From Glutinoglossum americanum (taxonomy: Eukaryota > Ascomycota > Geoglossomycetes > Geoglossales > Geoglossaceae), in NCBI GenBank assembly GCA_020080175.1, contig JAGHQL010000083.1:1-64000 (forward strand): a stretch of DNA of 64,000 nt, in the 5' to 3' direction. The notes under the pieces were generated by a model that searched no databases, was not told the DNA's origin, and saw only the letters and a program-made list of their open reading frames with translations. Made by a program: the position numbers and the translations under genes. Shown one piece after another: positions 1 to 12,830 of the stretch; the first letter of the stretch is position 1, and each line of letters starts with the position of its first letter.

Positions 1-2336
1 GCTCTGAGGTCATAACCCCTGAGCGGAATGCTCCGAGGGCATGCCTCGCAACATCTTCTGGGGTGCTGAATTAGGTTATAACACAGCTGTTGGTCTTAGC
101 CGGCGGGCGTGTATCTCATACGACCCGGACCCAAAAGTGTCATAGGCATTAATTAGCCGGGGGCGTTGGGGATTCGACCATGCGAGACCAGAAAGTGTTC
201 CTGCGCAGCCACAATTAATTCTACTGAGTAATTACAACACAGCTAGGTATAGTAGGCGGTATGATTTGTCCTGTTGTCCCAAACCAAAATTTTCATCTGC
301 TGCTTGGCGTATGGCTTATTTCCATGCCATATACCGTGTTTTCGAAAGCTCGCCAAGATGAATCCGAGCTACACCGAGCACTACGTGTGTGCAGATGCAG
401 CTCATTAACACCAGTGTTTATTGGGACCCTCCAAAAATTAAGGCTGGCCACCTAGACCAAATAGTTACTTGCCAGCCTCTACTTGGCGGCCACAGGTATC
501 AAATCAAAGTCACCAAACAGTAGGCGCGTACTCGCATTTTGGCCAAGACAAGACGCCCTTTCTGAGGTGACAAAGCGGACCCAAGAAGGTAGCAGAATTA
601 ATTCAATGCCGCGACTGATAGAACACGTCGGCGAGACCGCTAAGAATCAAAGTGATGGCTGGAGCAGAAGATATCTAGAGGCATACAGCTAGAAATAGGC
701 CGATCCACAAGCGCCGAAAGATTAAATAGCTTAAGCGCCATGTCGCTTTTTAGTGAGGCGACCCCCACAAGCAGTGCCTGAACGAGTACGGATGGCCACA
801 TGTGTGGTTTAGTTACGCGCGTGTTTGGGTTGTCATCGGCTATTGGTATTGCGACCAGTCTTGGCGCTTAAGCGGATACGAGAGTGGGAGATGAGAGAAC
901 CCCACATCTTGCTCGACCTCACCGTCTACCTACTGCAAACCGATAGAACATCAGGCGCATGTAGACTACGGTTGAAGCTCACGCAGAAATACGTATGTCT
1001 TTCTGCCCCATGCTTTGCAAAACTAATCTCGCTTCCATCTCTTGTGACAGCCGCCACGACGATCGATAAACCTCACGCCATTGGCGCCGCGGCCATCGGG
1101 AAAGAAAAGATTGCCATCGCGGTACGCAGCAGCAAGAAATGGAGCCAATTCATACCATTCTCCTAGCCCTGGCGGAAACACAGAAAAGCCCATAAAGCGG
1201 GTCCGAAGGCAGAGTCGCAGCAGACACAGGCCACATCAACGCTGGCCTCAGCAACGACCGTCACAGCGATGACAGTCACGGCGACGGCGGTAGCTATGCG
1301 ACCGGAGGTAGAAATAAAATCTCAGGCGCAGAGATCCTTGGCGCAGTATCCTCACCACAACAACAAGGCGCAGTTGGATGGGCGCCGCCTTCGCAAACTG
1401 CTTACAGGCCATATCCTACGAACCAGTATGTGCAGGTGAAAAGGGTTCTGGCGCAGTACAGCCATCACGATAACAAGTGGGCGGTAAATCATCCCGTTTA
1501 TTGACTATAAGGGCTGGGTGGGAGGATTGCGTGTATGCCAAGCTAGCGGACTCGTCCTGTTTCCATGGGAAGATATATATACATATTAGAGCCTTGTTAG
1601 TTTGGCTCGGTCTGTTTAGGCTACAACTTAGCCACGGTCTTAAACTCCCATCCGGGTATTTTAATTTTTGCGTTAGCTTTATGTAGCTTGTTTTTTCCAC
1701 GCGGGCGGGTCGGAGTTACCCTTACATAAGGCCATCTCGCGGCGTGGCTATACAATCATATCAATTACACCGTAATAATTCTAACGCTAACAATTCTAGA
1801 ACCATCTCTACGTTACGTAGAGTATTGACCATGAACTCTCCCTCTCGTTGCCCAACTCAATTTGAACTTCGCCTACACTTACATCCGTAAAACCGGTATT
1901 AGGTCGGTGACAGTAGGAGTCCAAAGTGGGAATAATTACGTAAATATTTAACTAGACTCTATTGCGAGATTAGCAAGTTATGGCTTCAATGATCACTGAG
2001 TAGAATAATTCCTAAGATATCCGGGAAACCGACTTAAATACAAGGGAGCTTAAACATTACGCAAGGAAGGGCTGACTAGACGATCGTTGTTGACAATCGG
2101 TCAGCTGGCTAATGGCGGAGATATCTGCCCCATCCCCTGGTGGAAGTCTAACTACCACCGCTAGCGCACCTACTTTGATGCTTTCTCCTGTTGGAATTGG
2201 CAGGGTCAACCCCGAGAACTGCGACCTGCATATTGGGCATTCAGAGTCCGTCCAAGTCGAGCTTCTGAGCTCGCTCTCACGTAATCTGGCAACCATCCAT
2301 AACAACATCTCCGCCTCTCTTGGTACTGTTGGCAAG
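1..2336. other. Gene-poor stretch with one weak coding candidate
   Basis: No recognisable gene. Stops are frequent in all frames and TAG/CTAG words are common, as in decayed fungal repeats. The only candidate is a plus-strand frame open from about 1193 to 1505 with no ATG. It is rich in Gly, Gln, His and Asp and reads GGRNKISGAEILGAV and then PYPTNQYV. A short motif of the type AQY-HH-NK occurs in two different frames about 100 bases apart. It could be the remnant of a Gly/Gln-rich protein exon. I cannot name it. Confidence 0.3.
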
Positions 2337-3528
2337 TCAAACGGGGTCTTTCTCATTCAATCCAATTATCTCCAGCAGTGGCCGTTTCAAGCCCATTTCT
2401 GCAACGCAGACCATAAAAAAGGCTCTCATCGCCGTCGCTATATGTCTGAACCAATCTCCTTCTCCTGCAACCATGTCGCGACGACTTCGTATGATGCAGA
2501 GACAGATCAGAAAAGCAGATGAGAACCTCGCTATACTGACGCCAATTTTATGCATCAGCACCACTTCATAAGGTGGCCCACCAAGATTGCGGGAAGGAAC
2601 AACAAAGCGATAGATTTCCCAGATGATGGGGGCGAATATTGGGACCCCACAGGCAGAGAGGAGAGTATAATGGGTGGGCGCATCCTGGTGAAAAGCGTTG
2701 GAAGTGAGAACACCGATGAAAAGACTGCCCACAGAGATTGCTTTCCGAATACGAAGTGGGATATTGAACTGGAAGGCGCATATGTAAGCGCCAAGAACCA
2801 CAAAGTGAATGGAAAGCAGAGCGAGCAAGTCGGAGCAGAGAGACCCCAATGAAACAGCCGTTTGCCCTAGTATGTTGCAGCTGAAGTCCCCCTTTATATT
2901 TTCATTTGTGGGGAAGATATTGCGGAGAAGACACAGTAGCATCTGGTGATTTGAGTGTACGCGTTTCTCAACATTGCTCAGCTGAGGTCGGGTGTCCTGT
3001 AAATGGCCCATCTTAGAAATCAGCTCTGAGCCTCTTATACGTCACCCAAATGGTGACAGCCGGTGTCAAAAAAGGAAGCCATACCGAATTCGACTGCTGG
3101 GAAGCCGCCAAAACAGCTAACCTAAAGCTCTTTTGCGCCATAACCCATCCTCCAATCCCAAACGCAATTGCTGCAGCGGAACCGATGAAACTATAGCACA
3201 CACCTGCCCTCCGACTCGTCAAGGCCTCAAAACAGCGCTGTATCCGGTCGAGGCATACGTGGAAAAGTGGGCCTCTGCTCGAACCCTCAAACGACGAGTT
3301 TGGTGCAGGAGGTTCGAATTCCACCCCAACTCGACCCTCGCTTTCGCGCAGCCCACGGAGACTCGAAACCGTCCGCAGAGCCGATATAGGTATCGAGAGG
3401 AACACCCTCGTCCGCGTCCAGTGCGCACGACCCGCATCAGAGATATCGCTCCCCAGCGCAACATCCAACCCACGCCCCGATTCAGTCACACTGCGGCTAT
3501 CAGTCTCGAGCGCAAAACCGTCCTGCAT
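2337..3528 (-). CDS. Hypothetical multi-pass membrane protein (two exons or two ORFs)
   Basis: Two adjoining minus-strand frames. The upstream one (3528-3013, 171 codons) has a polar N-terminal half and two hydrophobic stretches (near IGSAAAIAFGIGGW and WLPFLTPAVTIWV). The downstream one (3011-2337, 224 codons) has about five hydrophobic segments (for example SLCSDLLALLSIHFVVLGAY and FSSAFLICLCII). They are in different frames but abut, so I think they are two exons of one polytopic membrane protein. A short intron near 3060-3012 is possible, since GCTGAT followed by CTAAG lies there, but I could not fix it. I do not recognise the family. Proteins of this general kind are common beside fungal NLR genes. 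If there is no intron, the locus is two small genes or a frameshifted one. Confidence 0.45.
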
Positions 3529-3589
3529 CGCGCAATGACAACGGCTGGTTGGACGCCCTGCTCCAGCACCACGGCGCGGGGACAGGCCA

Positions 3590-4427
3590 TCTAGTTAAAT
3601 GCACGCCGTGCCACGCTGATCGCTCTCCACGACGAACGGAATTTCATGGCGAGGGCGGAAGGCCGCCTGGCGCAGGCGCGAAACGGTGTTGAAAACAAGG
3701 CTGGGAAATAAGGCGGGCATGAACGGGGGGGGAGGTGGGGATGAGCGGGATGTTCCGCGAAAAAGCAAGCGGGGGACGAACCGTCCAACCTGCGTGCGCG
3801 GGCCCTGGATATCTCTGTCCGCCCCGCGCGGGATGCCCTAAACTCTGAGTCTGGAAATTAATTAATTCTCAAGCAGAAACAACAGTTCTTTTTGTGAGTC
3901 GTCATGGCAATATGGTCACCATCAGCTTTTCCTGCGCCCTGAACTTTATTCTATCCTCTCCTGTCGAACTGGTCCAAAATCGGTATATGATGCAGGATAC
4001 TTGACAACCTCCCCCCTTATGCAGCTGGTTTGGGCCGCATCTATAGTGCGGTGCGGTCTAGGATTATGGGATTCGTATACAAGTATTGGGCGGTTTCCAT
4101 GCTCGATTTTTTTTTTTTTTGACTGATCCCTTTGAAGAGCAAGCTAGTGCCAAGCATGCGATGCACCTATGGCTCGTTTTTTTTCTTTTTCTTTTGGACG
4201 ATTCCTTTGGATAAAGGGTATAAACAAAGCGTGATCGGTGCTAACCATGGGATCCCTTTGGCGCACTGAGCAACGGATTAACGCGAGCTCGGCAACTCAG
4301 ATGCATGAGCCAACAGCTCCAGACACATAGTCAAGCCAACAGACTTAGCTTGGAGGGGTTAACCGGATGTCATTCTTCTTCTTACTAAACTCTATCCTGA
4401 AACATCTGAATCTTTGGTAAACGAGCC
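3590..4427. other. Intergenic region upstream of membrane gene and downstream of hexokinase
   Basis: No gene seen. It holds short poly-T runs near 4108-4121 and 4178-4193 and an AT-rich stretch after 3850. The region probably contains the 5' region of the 2.3-3.5 kb minus-strand gene and the 3' end of the hexokinase gene. Confidence 0.5.
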
Positions 4428-6137
4428 TTACTGCTGTGTTGCGAGAAGGGCAATGATGGCCGCACCGACGCCCGATCCGTCTTTCGCGATGCCGATCCTG
4501 ATCCTCTTCTCACCGGCTGAGGCGATCTCCGGGATAGCCCGTAGAGCCTCGCGCATGTAAGCCTCGAAGCCGGGGTAGAATTCTACTACGCTACCGTCAA
4601 CGCCAATGTCGACGATATGATGCTCGTTTTCTGGGCAACAGATATTGCCATCCTGCGACATAGCAGGGCTTACCGATTCCGATGCTGTCGTGTTAGAGGA
4701 CTTGGCAATATCTCCACCCTCGATACCATTGCCACTCTCCGCACCCCTGGGCTGTGGGTCTAGGTGGTCGAACAGACGTCCGCTCTGCAGAACAACCGCC
4801 CCAATGGCCATACCGGCTAATCTAGCAGCACGTTTACCTATCGCATGAGCAATCTCCTTCACTGCTCGAGCGTCCGTGATGCTGATATTTGCGGGTGGGA
4901 TGTGGAGGTCATCCTCAATCTTCTGCCTTAGAACATTCAATTCAGCTGAATTGTCTGCTTCTGCGATAGAAAGGATTGATGAATCAACCGTCCAGCGTGT
5001 GTATAAAGGCGATTCGTCGGCTGTTGAGGCGGCGCTAGACTTATAGCCATGAAAAAGACTTATGCTTGGATCCGTATGCATCGCAAATATGGCGATTCGG
5101 AGAAGCTCGCCGAGGAACATCCCCGAGACACGTTTTTCAAACATTTGATTGCCAGGGTTCACGCTGAATTCGTTGAGCTGAGCATCATAGGGTGTATTTG
5201 GGAGAATAGATAGATGGTTGTCGAAAGAGCCCCATTCGATGCTGACGAACATTTCGCCTGTGGATCTGTCATATCGCCCATCAAGTGGCTTAGTGATCTT
5301 GGAAAGCTTCTCGAGGTAAACGCCATTTGTACCCGTGCCAAAGATAGCACCTATCGAGGTACGTGTCTCGGAAACAGGTAGCGTGTATGCACGAGACATG
5401 ATTGTTCCGGCTGCATCATTGACAAGAGCTGTGACCCTGACCGGGAGGTCTAGTAGGTCGATTTCATGCTGGAGGAGTTTGCACACGTCTTTCCCAACAG
5501 CATCCTCGATGTCAAAACCTTTAGTCCAACGTAAAAGCGTCCCTGAGTCAATTCCGGTTTGGTAAGCCGGAAACGAGAAGGTAAACCCTAGACTAAAGCT
5601 GCTCTGATTTTCGCGGCCTTCAGGTATAGCCTTGAAGGCGGGTGTCTGGAGACAGCTTTTATGGTGCGCTTCGAGAAAGTCCCTGACCTGCTTTGCGATG
5701 AAAGAGAAGAGCTCCGCAGCTAGCCTGGCTACCATGATCTCTCGAGGGATAGATATACTTGATTGCTTGACACTATAGGTAGTATCTCCATGTAAATCAA
5801 CAGAGCAGACGCGAAGGTTAGTGCCACCAAGGTCGACAGCCAGAGAGAGGCCCTGGGACTATTAACGAAGCGCAGGCTCCTTTCACAACTCAGTACTGAC
5901 CTTCTCCATACCACTAGCTACGCGAGTGATATACGTTGGGATCTGGCACATGGTGGGTGTTCTTTCCCGCAATCCTTCATCTACCGCGGGCTATAAGTCA
6001 TGGCTCTTTGAAGTTCCGGTCCAAGATAGTTCGAGCGTACTCATCTCCCGTATGAATTTCGTGACGCCCTTCCGGACGTCATCGTCTGTGTAGCCAAACG
6101 AAGCCGCTATTGTCCTTGCTTCCTCGAGTAAAGGCAT
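4428..6137 (-). CDS. Hexokinase-family sugar kinase
   Basis: Transfers phosphate from ATP to a hexose in the cytosol. Three exons join in frame: 6137-6041, 5980-5901 and 5852-4428, about 533 aa, the usual hexokinase length. Exon 1 gives REM and exon 2 continues NEGLRERTPTMCQIPTYIT. Exon 3 opens GLSLAVDLGGTNLRVC, the phosphate-binding loop. Then come the hexokinase signature LGFTFSFP...WTKGF, the catalytic Asp in ALVNDAAGT, IGAIFGTGTNGVY, and the C-terminal VDGSVVEFYPGF and KDGSGVGAA. All key motifs are intact. An in-frame stop at 5991-5993 lies inside the proposed first intron (GTACGC...GGTAG). An upstream in-frame ATG at 6179 is an alternative start. The fungal family also contains regulatory, poorly catalytic members, so substrate is not certain. 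It is the first of four fructose/hexose genes up to 19 kb. Confidence 0.9.
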
Positions 6138-7211
6138 TTTTTGCTGGACCCGCGGCTCTATAAAGGATTGGCGTAGCATTCAAGGCCCAACTAACGGGCG
6201 GAGAGCGCCGGGATAGCTGAGTGGGGCGTCACGTGAGCCAGGGCGGACAGATCTCCCGAGAATGATACATTTTATTAGGTAAGCTTCCATTGGCCAATTG
6301 GGGCATTGTCACAGCCAGACGGGGTGATGAAGTTAGTAATCACGCAATCGGGGAGCTCCTTCGTGGTCCCGACCCGCCCCCACTTTATGTTCCAAGGAAC
6401 CATCTCACCAATGACAGATGACAGTATGGAGGAGTAACTAGCCGTCTTGGGTTCGATAGCTGCTAGCGGCCGCTTCGGGTGTCTCAAAGCTCGAGCGAGG
6501 CTGTGCTGGAAGTGTTTCGGTGAAAGTTCAGGACCACTTGTCTCCGACAGTCCAAGTTTGTTACTCTGACTTTGTGGACTAATAAAATAGTATGAGTCTC
6601 GGGTATACCTCTGGGTGCGGACCATAAATTAGTTCTCCCGTCGAGTTAACCGCAACTACGTGGTGAGATTCTGCACAGCTTCTTATTCGGCGACAGCCCA
6701 ACGCTAGTGGGCTTGGCCGATGCCGGGGTAATTTTGGCGGACGGGCCATGCCCCCACATTCGTGTGGTGCCCAAGCGGATGCCGAAAAATTTGGGGAGTG
6801 TGGCCAATCGGCCAGTCAAATTCAGACTCTCTACGCGGAGCACTGGTAGTCTGTGGTGTTTGGACTCTGACGGCAGTAGCCGAACACGGGTATTCGTATA
6901 ACGCGCTTTTTTGGGGTTGCCCGTGGAGGGGTTTGCCCCAGCCGGGTTTGGAAGGAAGGAGGCTTAGCGCCAAGCTACATAGACGGTATACCTCCGACCG
7001 ATGATTGTCAAGACCACGATTTACGGTCCGGTGCCCTTCTTGCTCTTCATCTCTGCGGAAGGCATACGATCCTAGGCAGTATCGAGCGCAGCCTAGGAGG
7101 CCAATACGCCGAGTGAAACATGGACATGGTGGGTCACTGTATGCCAACCGCGAGGCTGCCAACCCCGCTTTATTCGCTCTATACTCTTACTGATAGTGAG
7201 GCTCTCGATAG
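6138..7211. other. Intergenic region between hexokinase and the first NLR
   Basis: Several short open frames on both strands, none with a recognisable domain. It should contain the hexokinase promoter and the 5' exon(s) of the NLR at 7.2 kb. That NLR needs an upstream start, because its first readable exon has no ATG. Confidence 0.4.
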
Positions 7212-10200
7212 TTTCGCAAGCATAACCACAAATTTGGTTGGCGTCACTCAGAGGGTGGCCGAGACAAAGATAGTGATGATGAACAATCTGATTGTGAAGC
7301 TAAAGCCAAGAGTGAGGGAGTCGATAGGCCAGCGGAGACTCGGGGGCGGGCATCCGAGCCTCTCATTAGCACTACTTCACTATTCCCCGGGTCCAGCACA
7401 AGTCGGCACCGGAATGCCTCCTCCGCTAGCTCGAGATCCAGGGCACCCAGCCCACAACCTACCCAAGCGGACACCCCTCCACCACTCGACCCGTTAGGAT
7501 TGACGTCGGTGCACACCTTTCCGGATCCAATATTAGACATAATATTTGTCCATGGGCTGGGGGGGACATCGATAGGGACGTGGTCATGGGGACGCGATCC
7601 AGCGAACTTCTGGCCGACGTGGCTTGGGGCCGACGTAGAGCTATCTAGGTCGAGGGTGTTTACCTTTGGGTATGACGCTTATTTTGCAAACCAGTACTCG
7701 TCTTCCAATATCCTTGATTTTGCAAAGGATCTCTTATTCCGGATGAAAACCTTTTCGAGCGAGGACCAGCGAGGCGGGCCCCCAATAGGAAAGGTAGGTT
7801 TTTGACTGCCTCCTAACACACCGACACTTACTCCTGTCGTCTGATAGCTCCCAATAATCTTCGTGGTACATTCTATGGGAGGACTGGTGGCTAAAAAGGT
7901 ACCTTGTGTCTGCTACTACATTTGAGTCAAATACTGAGGTGTCAAGGCATACATTATTGGGAAGCCCGACAAGCAGTATGCGGACATGATTGCAAGGGTA
8001 TCCGCAATGGTTTTTCTTGCTACACCTCACAAAGGCTCAGCGTACGCTCAAACGCTCAATAGCATATTAAAAGCAGTTCCAGGTGGCAGCGCCAAAGCAT
8101 ACGTGGCAGAACTAGAGAAGAATTCGGCTTCACTGCAGGATATCAACGAACAATTTCGGAATATCTGTGAAGATCTAGAGCTTGTATCTTTCCATGAGAC
8201 CTTGAAGACTAGTCTTGGTCCGGGCGTCAAAAAATTGGTAAGTGCTTGGAATGCGGGTGATCTCTATTTCGAACTACAATAGCTCTGACGTGAGTAGCTT
8301 GTGGATAAGGATTCTTCCATTCTTGGATATCCTGGCGAAACATCAAGTGGGTTGGTAGCAGATCACCATGGCATGGCCAAGTTCAAGGATCCCTTCGATT
8401 CAAATTACATTGACGTCAGAAATGTACTGAGATACCTCATGAAAAAAGTTGTTAACAAAGAGGGGACAGATCAAGGTAAGTTTCTGCTAAGATCACTTTC
8501 GGCATCAAGGCACCCATTGCTCAACTCCAAAGCAGCCCTTACCCGCGGAAAGCAATTGCAAATCTCAAACACACCAGAACCTATGGCAATGGCACTGGTG
8601 GATCCGCTGATCATGAAGCGTCTCACGGATCTCCTTGGAATACCGGAGAATTTTGATGACGATCTTGAATATTTCGTGGAGAGGACAATGCCAGGGTCTT
8701 GCCAGTGGCTTCTACGTCGGCAGTCTTTTCAGGACTGGTCTTCGGACGACCCTAATAATCCTGACTTATTATGGCTAACTGGGAACCCTGGATCGGGGAA
8801 GTCAACATTGGCCGGCTTTGTGATAACCTCCCTGATGAAAAACTTCCTTTCTGGTACTTGCTGTTACCACTTCTTCCTAGCCGGCAATCAGTCTAAGAGG
8901 ACGGTTTCGTACCTACTTCGGAGGGTTGCCCTACAAGCGGCATTGTCTCACGACGTCTTTCGCTTGCGACTCCTAGAACTCCACGAGAATACTGGAATCA
9001 TTTTCAGTCAGCAGAAAGCCACTATCATTTGGGAGAAGATCTTTGAGGGGATTTTATTTCGGCTGCCCTCCCAAAGCCCTCTATATTGGGTGTTCGATGG
9101 TTTAGATGAGGCCGAATCACCCACCGAACTCATAAGATTCCTTTCAAAAATCGGATCCGCTACGAGAGTCAAGGTACTTCTTGTTAGCCGCGCGACGAAG
9201 GATCTTTTACAGGACATCAATCTTCAGCTGCCCGCAACGGTCCACGAGACTATCTCCGCCGATGATACTTCAGAAGACATTCGAGATTACGTACGCTCAT
9301 TAATACGCAAGATCTTACCCAGTGACCACGCGCAGGAAGACGTCATTCAGAGTATTCTCGCAAAGGCCTCTGGATCTTTCCTCTGGGTTAAACTAGCGCT
9401 GGATAGGATCAGAGATAATTGGCATACGCAAGATGATATTAGAACTGCACTAACAGAGATCCCTGAGGGAATGGAACCGCTGTACGAGAGAATGATTGAG
9501 ATTATAGCCAGCCAACCTCCGAAGCCTCGTGAAATGGCCACCCGAATCCTGACCTGGGTCGCATGTTCTTTTAGGTTTCTCGACATTGCCGAACTTCAGG
9601 TTGCTCTGACACCGGAATTCACAAAATTCGTAAACCTCAAATATACTGTCGAGGAGATTTGCGGGCATTTCGTCGTGGTGAACAAAACAAAAATCGTGCT
9701 AATCCACCAAACAGCCCGCCAATTCTTGCTTCAAAAGACATCAAATCTTCAGATTAGAATTGTGGACCACGAGGGCCACAAGCACATCGCCGCTGTTTGC
9801 GTCAATTTTCTCTCGGATGCTTCTAAATGGAGACGAATATTCTCCGCGATTCAAACACGGCAACAATCCAAGTCCTCGCCAGTCGGTGATTCGGCGCTTG
9901 ATGAATACCCATTCTTATCCTATGCCTTGTCGTTCTGGGCGTATCACGTCAGCCGTGCTTCCGTGGACTCTGACGAAGTCCTGGAAACCGTCTTAACATT
10001 CCTGGAGGACAATTGTCTGCTGTGGATTAATGGGGTCGCCTTGTCCCAAAACCTACGCATCTTGACACAGGCAGCCCAGCACCTCAAGACGTACGCCAAG
10101 AGGAGGGCTCGTAGCGCCTCACATCGACCTGTGAGTTTTGCATTGGCTCGCGATGCCGAGCTACGTCAGTGGGCTATTGACCTTATCCGTCTGGTTGGGC

Positions 10201-12359
10201 GTTTCGGTAATAATATTACTGAAAGCCCATCCTCTGTTCACAAACACGTGGTCCCTTTCTGCCCCAAGGATTCAATAATCAGTCAGTCCTTCGGTCATGT
10301 GGGCCATTCGGCGTTCTCTGTGACGGGCATGTCCTCGAACAGCTGGGATGACTGCTTAGCACGATTGGCCATGGGCGAAGATCAGACAGCGACAAAGCTA
10401 CTTTGCAAAGACACATTTTTCATCACCCTTATTGGCTGCGACGGCACTCTCATAATCTGGCGCTCGGAGACATGTGAAGAGGTAAGGAGAATAGCTCACG
10501 GCGAATGGGTCAACCATATGGCCAGTAGTAAAACCTCAAATCTCGTCGCAACCGCGGGGTTCAAGACCACCAGGGTATGGGACATTACTACGGGTGAGGA
10601 ATTATATTGCCTAACTAAGGAGAGCCACATTCGCACCAAAGCGCTTGCATTTGGAGCAAAGGACGACGAGATACTTATTGCATACGACGATTGCTCTATC
10701 CAATGCATCGACCTAGCGACGTCTAAAGAAAAGTGGCGATTCCTAGCGAAGGATCCAGGATCTGAAGATCATAACTGCGCTCGCTTCATGTCATTCAGTC
10801 CAGATTCGACACAGATCGTTATAGTTTTCCGCGGTAAACCCGTGCTTGTGTGGTCCATACAGCCTCAACCATCCATCCATATCCCGCCAAAACGGTGTGT
10901 CTGCACTGAAGACAAGTTCGCACTCGATGGCGATACATGGAATGCCCCGGAAGTGGCGTTATGGCACCCTGTCACTGACCACCTTCTGATCCTGTATGAG
11001 GACACAAAGATCCTCCACTGGAACATTATAGATGATGAACAACTCCAATACGACCACATAGGCGCCCGAGCAATGGTCCTGAGTCCGGACGGAAACCTCC
11101 TCTTAACGAGTGATAACAACGGAACACTAAGTATCTGGATGGTCCCTGAATACCGCCTGACTTACCGACTCAAATACGACGAGCTCGTGACCGATCTGGC
11201 CTTCTCACCAGAAGGAACCCGCTTCTACGACATCCGCGGCACATTCTGCAACGTCTGGGAGCCAGACGCGCTTATCCGACCGAACGACCCGGACCAAGAA
11301 GAGATGTCCAGCACCTACGAAACCATTGCTTCAGAGCCTGTGCTCTCAAGCGACGACAATACCCGTGTGCCCATAACAGCCTTGGTTTGCGATTCTTCAG
11401 GCAAGTTTTATTGCTGCGGGAAAGAGGATGGGAGTGTGATCATGCATGACATAAAGGACGGTGCTAGAGTCCGAAAGCTCCCCAGCCATTCATCAACAGT
11501 TTCAGTCATCAAACTCGCATGGTCTCCTTCAGAAAAGTATTTCGTATCCGCCGATGACTCCGGTCGCATCATCTCAAAGCGTCTCGAATTGCCAACAGCC
11601 CAAAAGCCCAAGTTTTCAGTATTCGCTCTATTCGAAAAACGCATCGACGAGGCGGTTGAACACTTCCTCTTCAGCACTCGCGATGAATACCTCCTAATCG
11701 CTAGCCCGACGACCACCTACGTCATGGGTCTGAAATCGAAACAGGAACTCTGCCGCCTACGCCATCCGTTCCAGAAGGGAGGCATCTGGATTAACCATCC
11801 TACGGATCCGGCGATTTTGCTCAGGATGCATGCCGGTGGGGAGCGAGAATATCTGTGGGCGACCCTGACGCCTAAAGACGAATCACCCGGCGCCTCGCTC
11901 GAAGCCTTCACTCTCGGCGAGCCCACCGACGTGATCAACCGAACCGTCTCAATCCGCTCCCACTGGCTCGTTCTAGAAACCTTAGCCAACCCCACGCAAA
12001 CGCACTCGCGCTTTCTCAACCGGCACATCTCCCTCGCTGACCTCCACAGTGATGATAATAATAATAACGGGGCCCCTTCATCCACGATCTCGAAACGCCA
12101 CCAAATCGACGGCCTCGCACAACATGTCCGGCAGTTAATTGGGAGTTTTCAGGACAGGGTGGTGTTCCTAGACCACCACTTCTGGGTGTGTACGTGGGAG
12201 GTGGAGAGGGTGTATCGGAAACATAAGCGGCATTTTTTCTTGCCCAAGGATTGGTTGAGTCCGATGGCGTTGGGGTTGTTGGTTTTGAATGGGCAGGGGT
12301 CCGTGTTGTGTCCAAGGAATGGGGAGGTGGCTGTTGTGAAGGAGGGGCTGAAGGTTTAG
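7212..12359 (+). CDS. NLR: SesB-like esterase - NACHT - WD40
   Basis: Fungal STAND receptor, at least 1,660 aa. Readable exons: about 7212-7793, 7848-7898, 7947-8237 and 8298-12359, all joining in frame with GT-AG introns. The first exon is open upstream of its earliest possible codon and lacks an ATG, so a 5' exon is missing from this call. It begins with a Ser/Pro-rich linker, then an alpha/beta-hydrolase: HGLGG, nucleophile elbow VHSMGG, ATPHKGS, and likely Asp and His in VDKDSS and ADHHGM. A NACHT module follows, with Walker A GNPGSGKST (about 8780-8806) and a Walker B-type YWVFDGLDEAE (about 9085-9117). From about 10,340 to 11,900 diverged WD40-like repeats occur (for example GTLIIW, TTRVWDITTGEEL). 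Such proteins sense ligands through the repeats and oligomerise through NACHT. The gene interrupts the sugar-gene cluster. It looks functional. Confidence 0.85.
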
Positions 12360-12781
12360 GACGCTGGGAGTGTTTGAGGGAGCAGGCGGGTTGTGCATGG
12401 CTTGGCTAAATATATAATTCTTACGTTCCGTTGGAGAGAGCTCCTATCTATCCTGACCATGGGACGCGGGAATGGCGCCTGGGAAAGCACCACGTGACCC
12501 GTTAGAGAAACCGCGCACTTCTCACCATAAATGGCACTAAGAACTTCACAAAGGCCAGATTGGTAAGCATATTTTATAAATAGAGGGACATCTTAAGAGT
12601 TCCAATTTCAAAGCATATGCCCTGACGATAGTAAGTATATTCGATAGTGAATCAACTATGGTAGTGGAGGTGGCGAGTAATTTATGACTAAGCCTAGCTC
12701 TCCTTGCGCCCATATCCATTTCCTCGTCAAAAATGCCTGAAAAAAAAAGGCTTGCCAGCCTCCAAATCTGGACCACCAATT
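12360..12781. other. Short convergent intergenic region
   Basis: Lies between the 3' ends of the NLR (+) and the fructosamine-kinase-type gene (-). No coding signal seen. Probably both terminators. Confidence 0.5.
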
Positions 12782-12788
12782 CTACTCC

Positions 12789-12826
<38 letters not shown>

Positions 12827-12830
12827 CTCC
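12782..12830 (-). repeat. GAA/GAG microsatellite encoding a poly-Glu tail
   Basis: A trinucleotide run (TTC/CTC on the plus strand) just before the stop codon of the fructosamine-kinase-type gene. It encodes about a dozen Glu residues at the extreme C-terminus. Length is likely to vary between strains. Confidence 0.7.

Noticed and set aside
5991-5993. In-frame stop in the hexokinase N-terminus as evidence of a pseudogene
   Set aside because: A 60-base GT-AG intron (6040-5981) removes it and restores the conserved REM-NEGL sequence.
6704-7162. 152-codon minus-strand frame
   Set aside because: No recognisable motif, a composition unlike nearby coding exons, and a position in the likely 5' region of the NLR.
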